Positions 5,447 to 12,534 of a stretch of 64,000 nt of DNA are shown piece by piece. Positions within the stretch are counted from its first letter, which is position 1. Each line of letters starts with the position of its first letter. The notes below the pieces were generated by a model, which searched no databases, was not told where the DNA came from, and saw only the letters and a program-made list of their open reading frames with translations. The stretch is from a virus. Made by a program: the position numbers and the translations under genes. Where the stretch lies: positions 1-64,000 of IMG/VR virus record IMGVR_UViG_3300028027_000002; one strand, 5' to 3'.

Positions 5447-6043
5447 ATGAAAATATACATTGACGGTTTAGAAAGATCTGGTAACACATTTTTGGCGGGA
5501 TCAATAGGTTACACACTTGGTATACAAGCAGTACCACTATGGTCACATAAGGTTGAAACATTAGAAAACAGAGATATAGAATATCCATTTGTAGTTCCTT
5601 TGAGAGACGTGTTACCATCTATAACATCTGCAAAGTTGTACAGAGACTATGTTACTGCTAATAACATTCAGACTAACAAAAGAACTGGTGAACCAGAAGA
5701 ACTTATTGAAAGGTATTCGTCTTATATAAAATATCTTAAAAGCGACACAGATTTATTCATTGCTCCATTTTCAGAATTTACAAAAGATCATAATGCTGTA
5801 GTTAATGTTATTGCTAAAGAAAATAACTTGCCAATAAATCAAATATATACATCAGAAGAAATTATTAAGAAAATAGGAGAAAACCCAAAGTTGGATAATC
5901 CATACACTGGAAACTTCCCAAGAGAACATGCAAAAGAATACAAGGATGTAGAAAACTTGTTTCTTTCAAAATATAAATCAGATATAGACTATATGCAAAA
6001 AAATATAAATATACTATATCAAAGGTATTACGAAAAGTTATAA
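5447..6043 (+). CDS. P-loop sulfotransferase-like protein 2
   Basis: A 198-aa paralogue of 4020-4664. DGLERSGNTFLAG (residues 6-18) is the candidate PAPS-binding loop and VPLRDVLPSITSAKLYRDY the second motif; FIAPFSEFTKDHN is shared. It appears to have its own leaderless promoter. The arrangement sulfotransferase-oxygenase-sulfotransferase suggests a duplication around a shared modification task. An ordinary P-loop kinase-like fold cannot be excluded. Confidence 0.5.
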   Translation: MKIYIDGLERSGNTFLAGSIGYTLGIQAVPLWSHKVETLENRDIEYPFVVPLRDVLPSITSAKLYRDYVTANNIQTNKRTGEPEELIERYSSYIKYLKSDTDLFIAPFSEFTKDHNAVVNVIAKENNLPINQIYTSEEIIKKIGENPKLDNPYTGNFPREHAKEYKDVENLFLSKYKSDIDYMQKNINILYQRYYEKL

Positions 6044-6055
6044 AATAAACTTGGT

Positions 6056-6092
6056 TTGGTGATCGACCCTATACTCTTGATCGATCAACCAA
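6056..6092. terminator. Hairpin between convergent genes
   Basis: TTGGTGATCGA (6056-6066) pairs with TCGATCAACCAA (6081-6092) with one bulged base. It lies between the plus-strand gene ending at 6043 and the minus-strand gene ending at 6110, so it may stop both transcripts. Confidence 0.5.
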
Positions 6093-6109
6093 TCCTTGTT
6101 TGTAAGTTA

Positions 6110-6319
6110 CTACTCTTCGATGCGGTCTAATTCCCACATACGAAGATCTGTCATTCCTGATCTAATTTCTCTAGACTGCTCTGGACTGTCAGCAACAACA
6201 ATTAGTTCTGCATTAAATGCTTCTCGCTCTTCTTCTGTTTTGAAGAATTCTCTTCCTGCGTTTTGAAGATATAGATCTTCCATAGGCTGCATAGCAACCT
6301 TATATATGTACTTAGGCAA
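6110..6319 (-). CDS. Small hypothetical protein
   Basis: A 69-aa protein starting at TTG: MPKYIYKVAMQPMEDLYLQN, ending WELDRIEE. AAAGGAGG lies about ten bases before the TTG, inside the upstream gene, which decides the start. The acidic C-terminal half (TEEEREAFNAELIVVADSPEQ) looks like a compact alpha/beta domain. Last gene of the minus operon 7469-6110. Function unknown. Confidence 0.65.
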   Translation of the reverse strand: MPKYIYKVAMQPMEDLYLQNAGREFFKTEEEREAFNAELIVVADSPEQSREIRSGMTDLRMWELDRIEE

Positions 6320-6497
6320 TTACTCCAGCCTCCTTTAGTTTTTTGTATAGATTTGCTGTAATAAAAGTAAGTGCTGGCTGACTCTGATCGATCTGCTTCT
6401 TAGTCTCTTCTTCGTTTAGGCCATTGTTCTTACACATTTCTCTATTATCCGAATTGATGCTATCTAGCATGAAGTCGATAATTTCTTCTTTGTTCAT
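6312..6497 (-). CDS. Small helical protein
   Basis: A 61-aa protein starting MNKEEIIDFMLDSINSDNRE. Helical and acidic, no domain recognised. It overlaps the next gene by 8 bp and follows the zinc-ribbon gene by 4 bp, consistent with one operon. Function unknown. Confidence 0.65.
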   Translation of the reverse strand: MNKEEIIDFMLDSINSDNREMCKNNGLNEEETKKQIDQSQPALTFITANLYKKLKEAGVIA

Positions 6498-6501
6498 TTT
6501 T

Positions 6502-6702
6502 TTACCATCTCTCTATTGGACATTTTGCTTCTTGTAATGTGGTCTTTAGTTTCATAAAGCATCCACACTTCCTACACTTTTGAAGTGATTTTTTAAACCA
6601 CTCACACTCATTACATATTTTTAGGCGGGATTCAATGAGTTCACGATTTGATCTTGGTTGATTAGGATCAAACAAGTCAGTAAACTTAACATCATCACTC
6701 AT
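6502..6702 (-). CDS. DUF6171-like zinc-ribbon protein
   Basis: A 66-aa protein from ATG at 6702 (MSDDVKFTDLFDP). The core IC-x2-C...CRKCGCFMKLK...KCP is a four-cysteine zinc ribbon of the DUF6171 type, ending ERW. I chose the inner ATG because it forms an ATGA overlap with the preceding stop and lies eight bases from AGAGGTGG; the outer ATG at 6708 overlaps that ribosome site. Paralogue of 14181-14426. Role unknown. Confidence 0.7.
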   Translation of the reverse strand: MSDDVKFTDLFDPNQPRSNRELIESRLKICNECEWFKKSLQKCRKCGCFMKLKTTLQEAKCPIERW

Positions 6703-7469
6703 TTCCATTCCACCTCTTGATCATATGTAACCGAATACTCGCCTCCGAATATCTCAGCATAAGATATGATATCTCTATTATACCTTATAACGGTATTGAC
6801 ACCAACTTTATCGCACATGTACTTCATACCCTGGACTAGTGGCTCAAAAGCCATCTCCTGGCCTGCTAGGGCATTGTTTAGGGTATCTAGGTATCTTTCT
6901 TTGCCGTATCTTTTAGATACAAATGCTTGGTCTACATATTCAAATCTTGCATCCCTATCATTATCCCTTGCAATGTCCGAATTGTCTGTTATGTACTTTA
7001 CTGCAGGATGATCCATCCGTGTAGACCAGTTTCGCATGTTATCGCTGTATTTCTCCATGTTCTTTAGAGTTGAGTCAGCGAAAGCCATGCGTATAAGGTC
7101 TATATCGGAGGTTTTAACCTCTGTTGCGAAACTTATCAAAAAAGCGGTTGCATATGGAAACTTGTCAGTATATGTCGTCACGCCGAAATGAACATTAGGG
7201 TTAAACGACTCGACTGACATATTGTCGTCAAGCAAGCGCATATGATTTCCGAGAGATACATACTCTTGTCGATTCATATCGCAGTCAACGAACAAGCATT
7301 CTTCTGGATTGATTCCGTCGGCGAGACATAAAATATTTTTGTCATATGAACCAACTATTTTCGAACCGTTAAAACGCTCTAATAATTTTGCGGTCATAAA
7401 ACCATCCATGTCGGGGGATATAATTAAATTTTTAGAATACTCAAGTGTTTCGAGTATGGCTGTTTTCAT
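6699..7469 (-). CDS. Possible DHH-type phosphoesterase
   Basis: A 256-aa protein. ISPDMDGFMTAKLLERF (about residues 17-33) resembles motif I of DHH phosphoesterases (DxDGxxSA), LFVDCDMN near 60 resembles motif II, and LGNHMRLLDDN near 75 stands where the DHH signature is expected, with GNH instead of DHH. A helical second half follows. If genuine it would be a Mn-dependent phosphodiesterase acting on nucleotides or DNA ends. First gene of the minus operon. Low-certainty functional call, certain ORF. Confidence 0.5.
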   Translation of the reverse strand: MKTAILETLEYSKNLIISPDMDGFMTAKLLERFNGSKIVGSYDKNILCLADGINPEECLFVDCDMNRQEYVSLGNHMRLLDDNMSVESFNPNVHFGVTTYTDKFPYATAFLISFATEVKTSDIDLIRMAFADSTLKNMEKYSDNMRNWSTRMDHPAVKYITDNSDIARDNDRDARFEYVDQAFVSKRYGKERYLDTLNNALAGQEMAFEPLVQGMKYMCDKVGVNTVIRYNRDIISYAEIFGGEYSVTYDQEVEWK

Positions 7470-7501
7470 TTTTGTAAAATACCCCTTATAATAATCTAGT
7501 T

Positions 7502-7771
7502 ATGACAATCCAAGACTGGGCTTCGTTAATCGTCGCAATACTTACAATTGTATCATCAATCGGTCTATCTATCAAGTGGATGGTAAAACATTATTTAAGC
7601 GAACTTAAGCCGAATTCTGGATCAAGTTTAAAAGACCAGGTTTCAAGATTAGAAAGTGCTTTGGACGAACAAAGAATAGATTCTGAAAGATCAAGAGATA
7701 GACAAGAAAAGAAACTCGACGAAATGTATAGAATTTTAATTGAGCATATTGCCAAAGTCGATAAGAATTAA
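7502..7771 (+). CDS. Holin-like small membrane protein with coiled coil
   Basis: An 89-aa protein starting MTIQDWASLIVAILTIVSSI. One N-terminal membrane helix (residues 7-28), then a charged coiled coil (LKDQVSRLESALDEQRIDSERS). This matches the topology of many actinophage one-helix holins, but there is no endolysin next door, so lysis function is inference. A TATAAT-rich stretch (7487-7495) precedes the ATG. Confidence 0.6.
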   Translation: MTIQDWASLIVAILTIVSSIGLSIKWMVKHYLSELKPNSGSSLKDQVSRLESALDEQRIDSERSRDRQEKKLDEMYRILIEHIAKVDKN

Positions 7772-7959
7772 TTCTCCTATATACTATATATAAGATATCT
7801 TGTAAATACAAAACTTAAAGATAGTTCTTCTTTCTTATATATTTTAAGTATACACTATCCGACATCCTGACTATTAAGACTTATTATGACAAAACGGACA
7901 TTACCTATTATAACAATTTTATAACTTTAAATATCACTGTCCGAATTGTACTGATATGA

Positions 7960-8028
7960 TATACTTTAATCTGACTAGTACTCTGGTTTGTCTCTCATAC
8001 CCACCAGCCTGAGTACTAGTCTTTTTTT
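7960..8028 (+). ncRNA. Possible short hairpin RNA / strong terminator
   Basis: TGA-TATACT (7960-7965) would start RNA at about 7972, exactly where an 11-bp stem begins: GACTAGTACTC (7973-7983) pairs with GAGTACTAGTC (8011-8021), followed by seven T. An inner CTGGT/ACCAG pairing lies in the loop. The result is a terminator whose RNA would be about 55 nt. It separates the 7502 gene from the fibre genes. Upstream 7772-7959 contains AAAACGGACATT and A/T palindromes but no gene. Confidence 0.4.
7973..8028 (+). terminator. Strong rho-independent terminator
   Basis: An eleven-base perfect stem with a T7 tail. It ends five bases before the TATAAT of the first fibre gene, insulating the late fibre cluster. 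Confidence 0.8.
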
Positions 8029-8032
8029 ATGG

Positions 8033-8038
8033 TATAAT
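8033..8038 (+). promoter_or_regulatory. -10 promoter, leaderless
   Basis: TATAAT ends six bases before the ATG at 8045. It fixes that start over the longer frame from 7988, which would run through the terminator hairpin. Confidence 0.6.
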
Positions 8039-8044
8039 CTCAAT

Positions 8045-8425
8045 ATGAGTCTTTGTTCACCTGAGATATTTGGAGCAGATCCTGCTCGAATCAAATGGAA
8101 TATTGTTAGAGGAGATACCTCTCCGCTTCGTGTTGAGTTTTTAGAAGATGACGAAGTAACATATTTTGATACCTCTGATTGGACCTTTGAGGCTACTACA
8201 TATGATCCTCAGTCTGACTTTCTTGATTCCCTGGAGGTTTCACGTGGAACAGGATATGTAGATATTATGGCTCCAGCATCTATTACTCAATTTTGGGGTA
8301 CTGGATTTAAGTCAGTTGTAACAGAATTAACATTTGATCTTCAAGTAACTATTAATGAAGAAACAATATGGACACCTTTGATTGGAACTATCTCTGTAAT
8401 AGGAGATATTACAGGTAGCCTATAG
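8045..8425 (+). CDS. Virion fibre/baseplate protein, BppU-N-like
   Basis: A 126-aa protein starting MSLCSPEIFGADPARIKW. The N-terminal pattern IKWNIVRGDTSPLRVEFLEDD, followed by beta strands and a closing GTISVIGDITGSL, is shared with the proteins at 11047 and 17707 (RGDT/KGDT...F+V). It resembles N-terminal beta-sandwich domains of receptor-binding proteins (BppU/LtfC type). Leaderless promoter. First gene of the fibre cluster. Confidence 0.6.
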   Translation: MSLCSPEIFGADPARIKWNIVRGDTSPLRVEFLEDDEVTYFDTSDWTFEATTYDPQSDFLDSLEVSRGTGYVDIMAPASITQFWGTGFKSVVTELTFDLQVTINEETIWTPLIGTISVIGDITGSL

Positions 8426-8511
8426 TGGCAGTCATAAAAGTAACAACTCCAAGACCTGAGTTGCCACCAGTAATTAAAATTAAGAACAAAGTATTTAAAG
8501 TAAATAAGTGA
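8425..8511 (+). CDS. Tiny basic peptide
   Basis: A 28-aa ORF starting with a GTG that overlaps the preceding stop (TAGTG): MAVIKVTTPRPELPPVIKI. Its own TGA is part of the TGATATAAT promoter of the next gene. Basic and proline-containing; coding status is plausible because of the coupling. Function unknown. Confidence 0.45.
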   Translation: MAVIKVTTPRPELPPVIKIKNKVFKVNK

Positions 8512-8517
8512 TATAAT
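8512..8517 (+). promoter_or_regulatory. Extended -10 promoter, leaderless
   Basis: TGA-TATAAT, six bases before the ATG at 8524; the TGA is the stop codon of the upstream ORF. Confidence 0.6.
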
Positions 8518-8523
8518 CTAGTC

Positions 8524-8796
8524 ATGACAACTCACGCCCTTACAACTCTTAGTAGCACTTCTGCTACTCAACTAACTCCAAACGGAATGCACTCTGGAAT
8601 GGATATTACAATTCAAAATGTAGATGCTTCTGCATATGTATACCTTGGAGGAGAAGGAGTGACAGCATCTAGTTACGGATACCGTCTTGCTCCTGGATCA
8701 GCGTGGTCTGTTGAACTACCACCGCTTGATGCACTGTATGCAATCACAGATACAAACAACTCTAAGGTTGCATTATTTAAAATGGGACTTGAATAA
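8524..8796 (+). CDS. Small virion-associated beta protein
   Basis: A 90-aa protein starting MTTHALTTLSSTSATQLTPN. ITIQNVDASAYVYLGGEGVT and YRLAPGSAWSVELPP are typical of small phage decoration/fibre beta domains. Leaderless promoter. Lies between fibre genes, so probably a virion component; exact role unknown. Confidence 0.6.
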   Translation: MTTHALTTLSSTSATQLTPNGMHSGMDITIQNVDASAYVYLGGEGVTASSYGYRLAPGSAWSVELPPLDALYAITDTNNSKVALFKMGLE

Positions 8797-8798
8797 TC

Positions 8799-10289
8799 AT
8801 GGCACGTTTTAGTACAACAGGCGGTAGCGGAGACGGTACTCCAGGAGCACCTGGTGCCCCAGGAGAAGACGGAGCAGACGCTCTTTGGAATTATACTGGA
8901 GAATATAACGGTGGAGCATCATATGCCGTTGGAGATTTAGCAACATACGATGGACAACTTTGGTACCGTGCTAATGCAAACGGTGGAAACGTTGGAGACA
9001 CTCCTTCCCCAGGACTTTGGAACTTGCTTGCAGCAAAGGGTACAGATGGAACAAACGGCTCTAGTGGACTTGTATACTTAGGAAACTATATCTCAGGCAA
9101 TGGATACATTACAGATCTTGCGGTTGTAAGAGGAAGCGATAATAATTTATACATCGCAAAAGCAAATGGTGGTTTAGCAGATCCAGTTGGTAACACTGCG
9201 GAGTGGGATATATTCTCTACTAACACTGGTGGAGGAACTGCAAACATTGCAGACTTTGTTTTTACAAATGTTGATGATGGTGAAAGTTCAATAAGTCTTC
9301 CTGGCGACAAAGCAATGCGAATTGAAGCAGGAGTAGATAGCGATCTATTTTTAACTGCTGGAGATGATCTTTATATCCAAACTCTTGGCGCAGGAGATGA
9401 CATTCAAATCCAAGCAGCAGATGATATTCGTTTTACAACAAATAACGAAGATTCTGAGATTGGCATAGTTCCACAATGGACTATGAATTCAGAAGGCGAG
9501 TTCCACTTACCTGGAAATGGTATTATCTGGAATCCAGCAAACTCATCTGGTGATGGATATGGTAACGATACAATCCACCTTGTCCCAAACGATGTAGATA
9601 ATGAAACAGAACAAAGAATTATTATTGATCCAACTGCACCAAACCACATTCATATTCGTGCTGGCGGAGTACAAGATTATTCTTCTGCAGAACTTATTCT
9701 TGGTGGAGAACGTGCAGGAGTTAGAGTTTCTGACGCAACTGGAACCACCGTTGTTCAGTCAAAACAAGAAGACTACAGTTGGTCATATCAGAATGTAAAT
9801 AGCGAAGGTGGTCAGATTTATGTAGTAGCGACTGCAGATGCTGAACCAGATTATAATGACTTTACAATCATTAGTGGCCAGAAGTATGTAATTACTGACG
9901 TAGTTAGAGATGTACCAAATGGAACTACATCTTACGAAACTACGCCAAGTTTTGGCTTTATGCCATTTGATAACTATACTTTTATAAGAGATAGAGGAAA
10001 CCATGTCTGGAACTTTAACAGAGCAGGATACCTAAATGGACCTACAGAAACAGGTCATCTACGTGTCACAGGTATTATAAATGATGACGGTAATTTAGAA
10101 GTTTGGGCAGACCAAAATCTTATTATTAGTGGTGGAGAAAGTAATGGAGAGTACTTGCATGACTCATCTAACCCAGCAAACCAGATTGCAACTGTTGGCG
10201 ATTTACCAACGGGAGCAACAGGAACATTTACTTCTCAAGATAACAAAATAGTAACAGTAACTAACGGAATTATTACAAGCATAGTTTAA
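8799..10289 (+). CDS. Tail fibre with collagen-like and CBM-like N-terminus
   Basis: A 496-aa protein. Residues 13-27 are a short Gly-X-Y stretch (GTPGAPGAPGEDG). Residues 29-75 (W-Y-GEYNGGASYAVGDLATYDGQLWYRA) look like a CBM5/12-type carbohydrate-binding module, repeated more weakly near 95-140. A long beta-rich shaft with AGDDLYIQTLGAGDDIQIQA follows. The C-terminus ends TGTFTSQDNKIVTVTNGIITSIV. Probably a host-glycan-binding fibre. No ribosome site; it follows the previous stop by two bases. Confidence 0.7.
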   Translation: MARFSTTGGSGDGTPGAPGAPGEDGADALWNYTGEYNGGASYAVGDLATYDGQLWYRANANGGNVGDTPSPGLWNLLAAKGTDGTNGSSGLVYLGNYISGNGYITDLAVVRGSDNNLYIAKANGGLADPVGNTAEWDIFSTNTGGGTANIADFVFTNVDDGESSISLPGDKAMRIEAGVDSDLFLTAGDDLYIQTLGAGDDIQIQAADDIRFTTNNEDSEIGIVPQWTMNSEGEFHLPGNGIIWNPANSSGDGYGNDTIHLVPNDVDNETEQRIIIDPTAPNHIHIRAGGVQDYSSAELILGGERAGVRVSDATGTTVVQSKQEDYSWSYQNVNSEGGQIYVVATADAEPDYNDFTIISGQKYVITDVVRDVPNGTTSYETTPSFGFMPFDNYTFIRDRGNHVWNFNRAGYLNGPTETGHLRVTGIINDDGNLEVWADQNLIISGGESNGEYLHDSSNPANQIATVGDLPTGATGTFTSQDNKIVTVTNGIITSIV

Positions 10290-10298
10290 AAGCCGTGA

Positions 10299-10304
10299 GA
10301 TAAT
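10299..10304 (+). promoter_or_regulatory. Extended -10 promoter, leaderless
   Basis: TGA-GATAAT, six bases before the ATG at 10311. Confidence 0.5.
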
Positions 10305-10310
10305 CTAATT

Positions 10311-11039
10311 ATGGCTGCTTCTAAATCTATGGACTTTCCAGGTGCAAAAAAATCAAGTTATGCTGCACAAGTAGAACAAAGTCAAGCATCTCCATATCAA
10401 GAAAATACTCTTTCCTTCCTTCCTGTCCCTGGACCAGTAGGGCCACAGGGACCCGCAGGTAGAGACGGTAAAGATGGAAAGCAAGGACCTGAAGGACAAG
10501 AAGGAAAGCCAGGTCCAAAAGGATTACAGGGTCCATCAGGCAAAGATGGCCTAAGTTCTTTATCTTCTTCAGGTCAGCAAGCAGGATGGGCTTCATACCA
10601 TAACAAACTAGAAAAACCTTTCAAACTTGGTATTTCTGAAGGAGAAGATGGTTGGGTAACAACTTTTGTTTTATCTGAAGAACTGTCAAACGAGAAATAT
10701 CTTCCAAAAGGCTGCACACCTCTTTGGAATGACCATGCCAGAGCATTTAGTTTTAGGGGATTAAAAGAAGGCGCTCAAGTATTTATAACATACAGTTTTG
10801 AACTAACAACATATAGTAGCAATACTGAGGCATGGATTAGAACCTATTCCCAAAACAGTGATTTAGATATCTCTCAGTTTATAGGATCAATGAAATACCA
10901 GCACACATATCCAATAACTGTAACACAACAGGTATTTATTGAAAACCAGAAAATCTGGGGTAACGGAGCAGTCCCTCAAATTAGAACCGACTATGATGCA
11001 TCAGTAATTCTCAAATCTATATATGTCAGCGTGGTATAA
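10311..11039 (+). CDS. Collagen-like tail fibre protein
   Basis: A 242-aa protein. Residues 41-80 form about 14 uninterrupted Gly-X-Y triplets (GPVGPQGPAGRDGKDG and on), rich in Pro at X and Lys/Asp pairs that favour triple helix. A beta-rich C-terminal domain (about 90-242) would act as the trimerisation or binding head. Pro residues in the Y position (VGP, QGP, EGP frames vary) make it a candidate substrate of the phage prolyl-hydroxylase-like enzymes. The stop codon is built into the next promoter (GTGGTATAAT). Confidence 0.8.
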   Translation: MAASKSMDFPGAKKSSYAAQVEQSQASPYQENTLSFLPVPGPVGPQGPAGRDGKDGKQGPEGQEGKPGPKGLQGPSGKDGLSSLSSSGQQAGWASYHNKLEKPFKLGISEGEDGWVTTFVLSEELSNEKYLPKGCTPLWNDHARAFSFRGLKEGAQVFITYSFELTTYSSNTEAWIRTYSQNSDLDISQFIGSMKYQHTYPITVTQQVFIENQKIWGNGAVPQIRTDYDASVILKSIYVSVV

Positions 11040-11040
11040 T
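11035..11040 (+). promoter_or_regulatory. Extended -10 promoter, leaderless
   Basis: TGG-TATAAT, six bases before the ATG at 11047; it overlaps the last codons and TAA stop of the upstream gene. Confidence 0.6.
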
Positions 11041-11046
11041 AAAACT

Positions 11047-11931
11047 ATGGCATTTCCAGGAGAACTCAATATAAATTACTACAAGGGCGATACCCATGAA
11101 TTTAAGGTATACCCTCAAAAAACTGATGGGTCTATTTTTTATCTAGACGACTACAGTAATGCTACTTTTACAATTGCTACAGAGCGTGGATCTTCTCCAA
11201 CTCCAAATACATTGATGCCAGAAGGCAGAATATTTGGAAGTGCAAGAATTTCATTAGATGGAACAAATATAACCTGTGCAATCACTCCTGAAAATGGAGC
11301 AAAGATGGAATCTGACAAAACATATTTTTATGATGTTCAGGTTTATAAGCAGGGTTCAAATACTTATGACTATGTATTTACTATCTTGACTGGATCTATA
11401 TCGGTAACAGACGATGTTACTCAAAATATTGGAAATCCTAACAGAGCAATTCCTACATATAGGGTTATTTATCACAATACAGACGCAACAAGTGGAGAAG
11501 TTCCAGTAGATACAAACGAATATCGTCCAAACCAAAATGTTGTTGTTGCAAACAATGGAACACTTGCAAGAGTTGGATATACTTTTGCTGGATGGACAAA
11601 GTTTGCAGATAATACGGGTACTGTTTATACTTCAGGGTCTTCCATACCTATTTCAACATCAGACATAAAACTTTATCCTAAGTGGCTACCACCAACAGTT
11701 ACCTATGACAATCAAAGCGCAACAACAAGTCAAGTTGGAGGATCAACATCTTATATTCCACAATCAGCAATTTTATCAATTCCAACAACAGCACCAATTA
11801 GAACAGGTTATGTATTTGGTGGATGGTTTACTGGACCAGCAGGTTCTGGAGTACAGGTTACAAATAATTCTTATACCCCTTTATCTCCATATGATCCAGT
11901 TACACTTTATGCTAAGTGGACGGTAGCATGA
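11047..11931 (+). CDS. Fibre protein with two InlB-type B-repeats
   Basis: A 294-aa protein starting MAFPGELNINYYKGDTHEF. The N-terminal 130 residues are the same beta-sandwich type as the 8045 protein. Two Listeria-Bacteroides (InlB B/Flg_new) repeats follow: one ends VGYTFAGWTKF...LYPKW (about residues 140-218), the other TGYVFGGWFTG...LYAKW (about 219-292). Such repeats occur in bacterial surface adhesins. The start at 11047 is chosen because the -10 lies six bases before it; the frame is open from 11023. Confidence 0.75.
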   Translation: MAFPGELNINYYKGDTHEFKVYPQKTDGSIFYLDDYSNATFTIATERGSSPTPNTLMPEGRIFGSARISLDGTNITCAITPENGAKMESDKTYFYDVQVYKQGSNTYDYVFTILTGSISVTDDVTQNIGNPNRAIPTYRVIYHNTDATSGEVPVDTNEYRPNQNVVVANNGTLARVGYTFAGWTKFADNTGTVYTSGSSIPISTSDIKLYPKWLPPTVTYDNQSATTSQVGGSTSYIPQSAILSIPTTAPIRTGYVFGGWFTGPAGSGVQVTNNSYTPLSPYDPVTLYAKWTVA

Positions 11932-12515
11932 CAGAAGTATTTGTATCAACTGACGATGTAAAAGTTATTGGTGGCACAGCCAATGTAAATGTTGAAGTTG
12001 ATTTTGGTCCGCAGGGAGATAGAGGAAATTTATTTTTAGTGGGCTATGGAGATCCAAACGGTATAACCCATTCTACAGAGGTGCAAGTTTTAGATTTATA
12101 CATAAATATAGAAACAACCGATGAAAAATATTTGATGATCTATCAACTACAAAATGTCAACGATACAGAGCAATGGGAAGAAGTTTCTAAATTAACTACA
12201 GATAAATATAGTACGATAAGAGATGTTGCATTTTTAAACGGAGTATCAGAAGATAGTGAAGATTTTAAAGTTTCAAACATAATCCCAGCAAGCCTTTTTA
12301 GCACTGTCTCTGAATCAACATTTAATATTCAGTGTACATTTTCAAATCCTACAAAGCCAATTGCCCACTCTATAGTTGTTAAGCCAATAACCACAGAGCC
12401 AGTAAGTGGTGATATTGTGTTGCCAGTAAGCATAAATGCTGCTGAATTTTCAGGAAGTAGTTGGTCTGGACTAAGTGGAACCCATAAAGTGCATTTCCTA
12501 ATTACGGTGGTATAA
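11928..12515 (+). CDS. Virion-associated protein, short collagen-like motif
   Basis: A 195-aa protein starting MTEVFVSTDDVKVIGG. The ATG overlaps the previous stop (ATGA); a GTG at 11916 is less likely. FGPQGDRGN near residue 28 is a vestigial Gly-X-Y stretch. The remainder is beta-rich and ends LITVV, the last codons being part of the next promoter. Probably a minor fibre or adaptor; not recognised. Confidence 0.65.
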   Translation: MTEVFVSTDDVKVIGGTANVNVEVDFGPQGDRGNLFLVGYGDPNGITHSTEVQVLDLYINIETTDEKYLMIYQLQNVNDTEQWEEVSKLTTDKYSTIRDVAFLNGVSEDSEDFKVSNIIPASLFSTVSESTFNIQCTFSNPTKPIAHSIVVKPITTEPVSGDIVLPVSINAAEFSGSSWSGLSGTHKVHFLITVV

Positions 12516-12516
12516 T
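12511..12516 (+). promoter_or_regulatory. Extended -10 promoter
   Basis: TGG-TATAAT, overlapping the upstream TAA. An ATG lies five bases later (12522) but opens only a seven-codon frame, MVICNGC; the fibre gene itself begins at 12535, 13 nt farther. Confidence 0.55.
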
Positions 12517-12534
12517 CTAAGATGGTGATATGTA

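Noticed and set aside
7988-8044. Longer N-terminus of the first fibre protein
   Set aside because: It would be encoded by the terminator hairpin and the promoter; the ATG at 8045 is six bases after TATAAT.
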